Positions 62,094 to 64,000 of a stretch of 64,000 bases of DNA are shown here, one piece after another. This stretch comes from Streptomyces sp. DG2A-72. Its GTDB lineage: Bacteria > Actinomycetota > Actinomycetes > Streptomycetales > Streptomycetaceae. Every line of letters starts with the position of its first letter. Positions within the stretch are counted from its first letter, which is position 1. Both the position numbers and the translations under genes were made by a program. Under the pieces are notes generated by a model. That model saw only the letters and a program-made list of their open reading frames with translations, searched no databases and had not been told where the DNA came from. The DNA lies in contig NZ_JASTLC010000001.1 of assembly GCF_030499575.1 (NCBI RefSeq), forward strand, positions 1,550,001-1,614,000. The letters run 5' to 3'.

Positions 62094-63449
62094 TCAGGAC
62101 CGCTTGCGACCGAGGTGCTTACGGGTCCACTCCACCGCGTCCGCGTACCGCGCCTCGGCGCCGTGCCGCGTCGGCGTGTAGTACTCCCGGTCCTTGAGGG
62201 CGTCCGGGGCGTACTGCTGCTCGGCGATGCCTTCGGCCAGGTCGTGCGGATACACGTACCCCTGCGCGTGACCGAGCTTGGCCGCGCCCTTGTAGTGCCC
62301 GTCGCGCAGGTGCGGGGGGACAGAGCCCGCCAGGCCCTTGCGTACGTCCTCCATGGCGGCGCCGATGGCGGTCGTCGCGGAGTTGGACTTGGGGGCGAGG
62401 GCCAGGGCGATGGTGGCGTGGCTGAGGGTGAGGGCGGCCTCGGGGAAGCCGATCATGGCGACGGCCTGGGCGGCGGCCACGGCTGTCGGCAGCGCGTTCG
62501 GGTCGGCGAGGCCGATGTCCTCGCTGGCGGAGATCATCAGGCGGCGGGCGATGAAGCGGGGGTCCTCGCCGGCCTCGATCATGCGGGCCAGGTAGTGCAG
62601 GGCCGCGTCGACGTCGGAGCCGCGGATGGACTTGATGAGGGCGCTGGCCACGTCGTAGTGCTGGTCGCCGTCGCGGTCGTACTTCACGGCCGCCCGGTCG
62701 ACCGTCTCCTCCAAAGTGGTGAGGCCGATCTCCGTCTCGCCCTTGTCGAGCGCGGCCCCGGCGGCGGCCTCCAGGGCGGTCAGGGCACGGCGGGCGTCGC
62801 CGCCGGCGATGCGCAGGAGGTGGGCCTCGGTGTCCTCGGGGAGGGTGACCGCGCCCTTGAGGCCCCGCTCGTCGGACAGGGCCCGCTGGATGAGGTCCCG
62901 CACGTCGTCGTCCGTGAGGGGTTCGAGGGTGAGGAGGAGGGAGCGGGAGAGCAGGGGGGAGATCACGGAGAAGTACGGGTTCTCCGTCGTCGCCGCGATC
63001 AGGGTCACCCAGCGGTTCTCGACGGCCGGGAGCAGGGAGTCCTGCTGGGCCTTGCTGAAGCGGTGGATCTCGTCGAGGAAGAGGACGGTCTCCTTGCCGA
63101 AGCCGCCGGTGGCACGGCGGGCGCCGTCGATGACCGCGCGGACCTCCTTGACGCCCGCGGTGATCGCCGACAGCTCCACGAAGCGCTTGTTGGTGGCCTT
63201 CGACACGACATACGCCAGGGTCGTCTTGCCGGTGCCGGGCGGGCCCCAGAGGATCACCGAGGAGGGTCCGGCGGGGCCGGAGGCGCCCTCGCCGACCAGT
63301 CTGCGCAGGGGTGAGCCCGGCTTCAGCAGGTGCTGCTGGCCCACGACCTCGTCGAGGGTGCGCGGGCGCATCCGAACGGCCAGGGGGCTGCTGGACGGGT
63401 CCTTCTCCTGGCGTTCTTCTGCCGCGGCGGTGAACAGGTCGGGCTCCAC
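62094..63449 (-). CDS. rarA: Replication-associated recombination protein A
   Basis: A 451-aa AAA+ ATPase of the RarA/MgsA/WRNIP1 family, acting at stalled replication forks. Walker A is [20 protein letters not shown], Walker [21 protein letters not shown], sensor 1 [20 protein letters not shown], sensor 2 in [15 protein letters not shown]. The C-terminal tetramerisation domain includes [20 protein letters not shown] and [23 protein letters not shown] 63449. It lies downstream of the VKOR terminator and ends 9 bases before the rpsD -10. Confidence 0.95.
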   Translation of the reverse strand: MEPDLFTAAAEERQEKDPSSSPLAVRMRPRTLDEVVGQQHLLKPGSPLRRLVGEGASGPAGPSSVILWGPPGTGKTTLAYVVSKATNKRFVELSAITAGVKEVRAVIDGARRATGGFGKETVLFLDEIHRFSKAQQDSLLPAVENRWVTLIAATTENPYFSVISPLLSRSLLLTLEPLTDDDVRDLIQRALSDERGLKGAVTLPEDTEAHLLRIAGGDARRALTALEAAAGAALDKGETEIGLTTLEETVDRAAVKYDRDGDQHYDVASALIKSIRGSDVDAALHYLARMIEAGEDPRFIARRLMISASEDIGLADPNALPTAVAAAQAVAMIGFPEAALTLSHATIALALAPKSNSATTAIGAAMEDVRKGLAGSVPPHLRDGHYKGAAKLGHAQGYVYPHDLAEGIAEQQYAPDALKDREYYTPTRHGAEARYADAVEWTRKHLGRKRS

Positions 63450-63476
63450 GCTGAAAACCCTAGTTCACCGCACTGA

Positions 63477-63518
63477 CAATGCCGGACGGCCCCGGAATTC
63501 CGGGGCCGTCCGGCATTG
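63477..63518 (-). terminator. Perfect 42-bp palindromic terminator
   Basis: Two 21-base arms (63477-63497, 63498-63518; core CGGACGGCCCCGG) are exactly complementary with no separate loop. It lies 14 bases past the stop of the VKOR-like gene and before rarA. It should end the VKOR transcript. Confidence 0.85.
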
Positions 63519-63532
63519 CTCGGGCCAGTGGG

Positions 63533-64000
63533 TCAGCTGGTCCAGAAGTCCCACCAGCGGGTCAGGATCAGCATGCCGATGATGCCGATGTGCAGGACGG
63601 GCAGGACCCAGGTGAACTCGCCGAAGAAGCCCTTGAGCCAGTTCGGCGCGGGCAGGAAGCCCTTGCGGATGTTGAACGAGGTCACGTACCAGAACATGAT
63701 GATCGTCGCGACCCAGGCCAGGCAGCACCACAGGCACAGCGCGTTGATCCGGTACAGGGACTGGAACATCAGCCAGGCGCAGAAGCCGACGCCGAAGAGC
63801 GTGCCGGCGTTGAAGGTCAGCCAGTACCAGCGCGGGAAGCGGGCACCGGCGAGCAGGCTCATACCGACGCAGATGACGATGCCGTAGGTCACGAGGCCGA
63901 GCATCGGGTTGGGGAACCCGAAGGCGGAGGCCTGGTGGCTCTCCATGACGTTGCCGCAGGAGACGACGGGGTTCAGGCTGCAGCCGGGAGTGAAGGTCTT
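63533..64000 (-). CDS. Vitamin K epoxide reductase-family protein, 5' end missing
   Basis: The last 155 residues of a membrane oxidoreductase; the start lies beyond the window. The visible part begins KTFTPGCSLNPVVSCGNVME, containing the outer cysteine pair. About four membrane helices follow, with the CXXC active site NALCLWCCLAWVAT, and FWYVTSFNIRKGF. VKOR homologues in actinobacteria reoxidise DsbA-like thiol oxidases by passing electrons to menaquinone. It ends at a perfect hairpin. Confidence 0.9.
   Translation of the reverse strand, partial: KTFTPGCSLNPVVSCGNVMESHQASAFGFPNPMLGLVTYGIVICVGMSLLAGARFPRWYWLTFNAGTLFGVGFCAWLMFQSLYRINALCLWCCLAWVATIIMFWYVTSFNIRKGFLPAPNWLKGFFGEFTWVLPVLHIGIIGMLILTRWWDFWTS

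Overview
This window is high-GC actinobacterial DNA. The gene content and order point to a Streptomyces core chromosome: bldD beside a pyrR-B-C-x-carAB-pyrD-pyrF operon, sIHF, gmk, rpoZ, coaBC and metK, the aro genes with mltG, ruvX and alaS, and TTA codons confined to regulators. From memory the order matches the S. coelicolor SCO146x-SCO150x segment. I made no database comparison.

Region 1 (about 0-5.7 kb, almost all minus strand) holds an MFS transporter without a convincing start codon, an Lrp/AsnC regulator co-oriented with an APC amino-acid permease, a GNAT acetyltransferase, and the IMPDH-like GMP reductase guaB1. guaB1 has an unusual leader containing a short upstream ORF and a 16-bp palindrome.

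Region 2 (about 5.7-14.3 kb) is accessory. It holds an NB-ARC/TPR STAND ATPase whose first 32 residues carry a glycine/glutamine-rich amyloid-signalling-like motif. Next come two minus-strand genes of uncertain function, a large SARP-NB-ARC-TPR regulator, and a 147-aa protein with a hydrophobic N-terminal helix and a C-terminal motif resembling the one on the STAND protein. This looks like a bacterial NLR plus cell-death-type effector, and it is my main candidate for an interesting system. Both large STAND genes contain TTA codons.

Region 3 (14.3-31.7 kb) is mixed. It has an MMPL exporter divergent from a NarL-type two-component pair, a barstar-like protein, two small conserved proteins, a SorC regulator with rpe, a second MMPL exporter, rsmB-fmt, an HTH protein between two copies of a Streptomyces intergenic repeat, priA with degenerate helicase motifs, and a broken XRE/TPR regulator.

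Region 4 (31.7-46.7 kb) is housekeeping: metK, coaBC, rpoZ, gmk and sIHF, then the whole de novo pyrimidine operon read leftward from pyrR, with a recognisable PyrR-binding loop in its leader. bldD diverges from pyrR and has a promoter with an overlapping BldD-box-like operator.

Region 5 (46.8-64 kb, minus strand) holds nusB-efp-pepP, an ATP-binding protein, aroB-aroK-aroC, a small membrane protein, aroE, mltG, ruvX, alaS, two small membrane-associated proteins, a decayed LuxR/TPR regulator, rpsD, rarA and a truncated VKOR-like gene. Long perfect hairpins mark the transcription ends. I saw no tRNA, rRNA, CRISPR array, insertion sequence or prophage.
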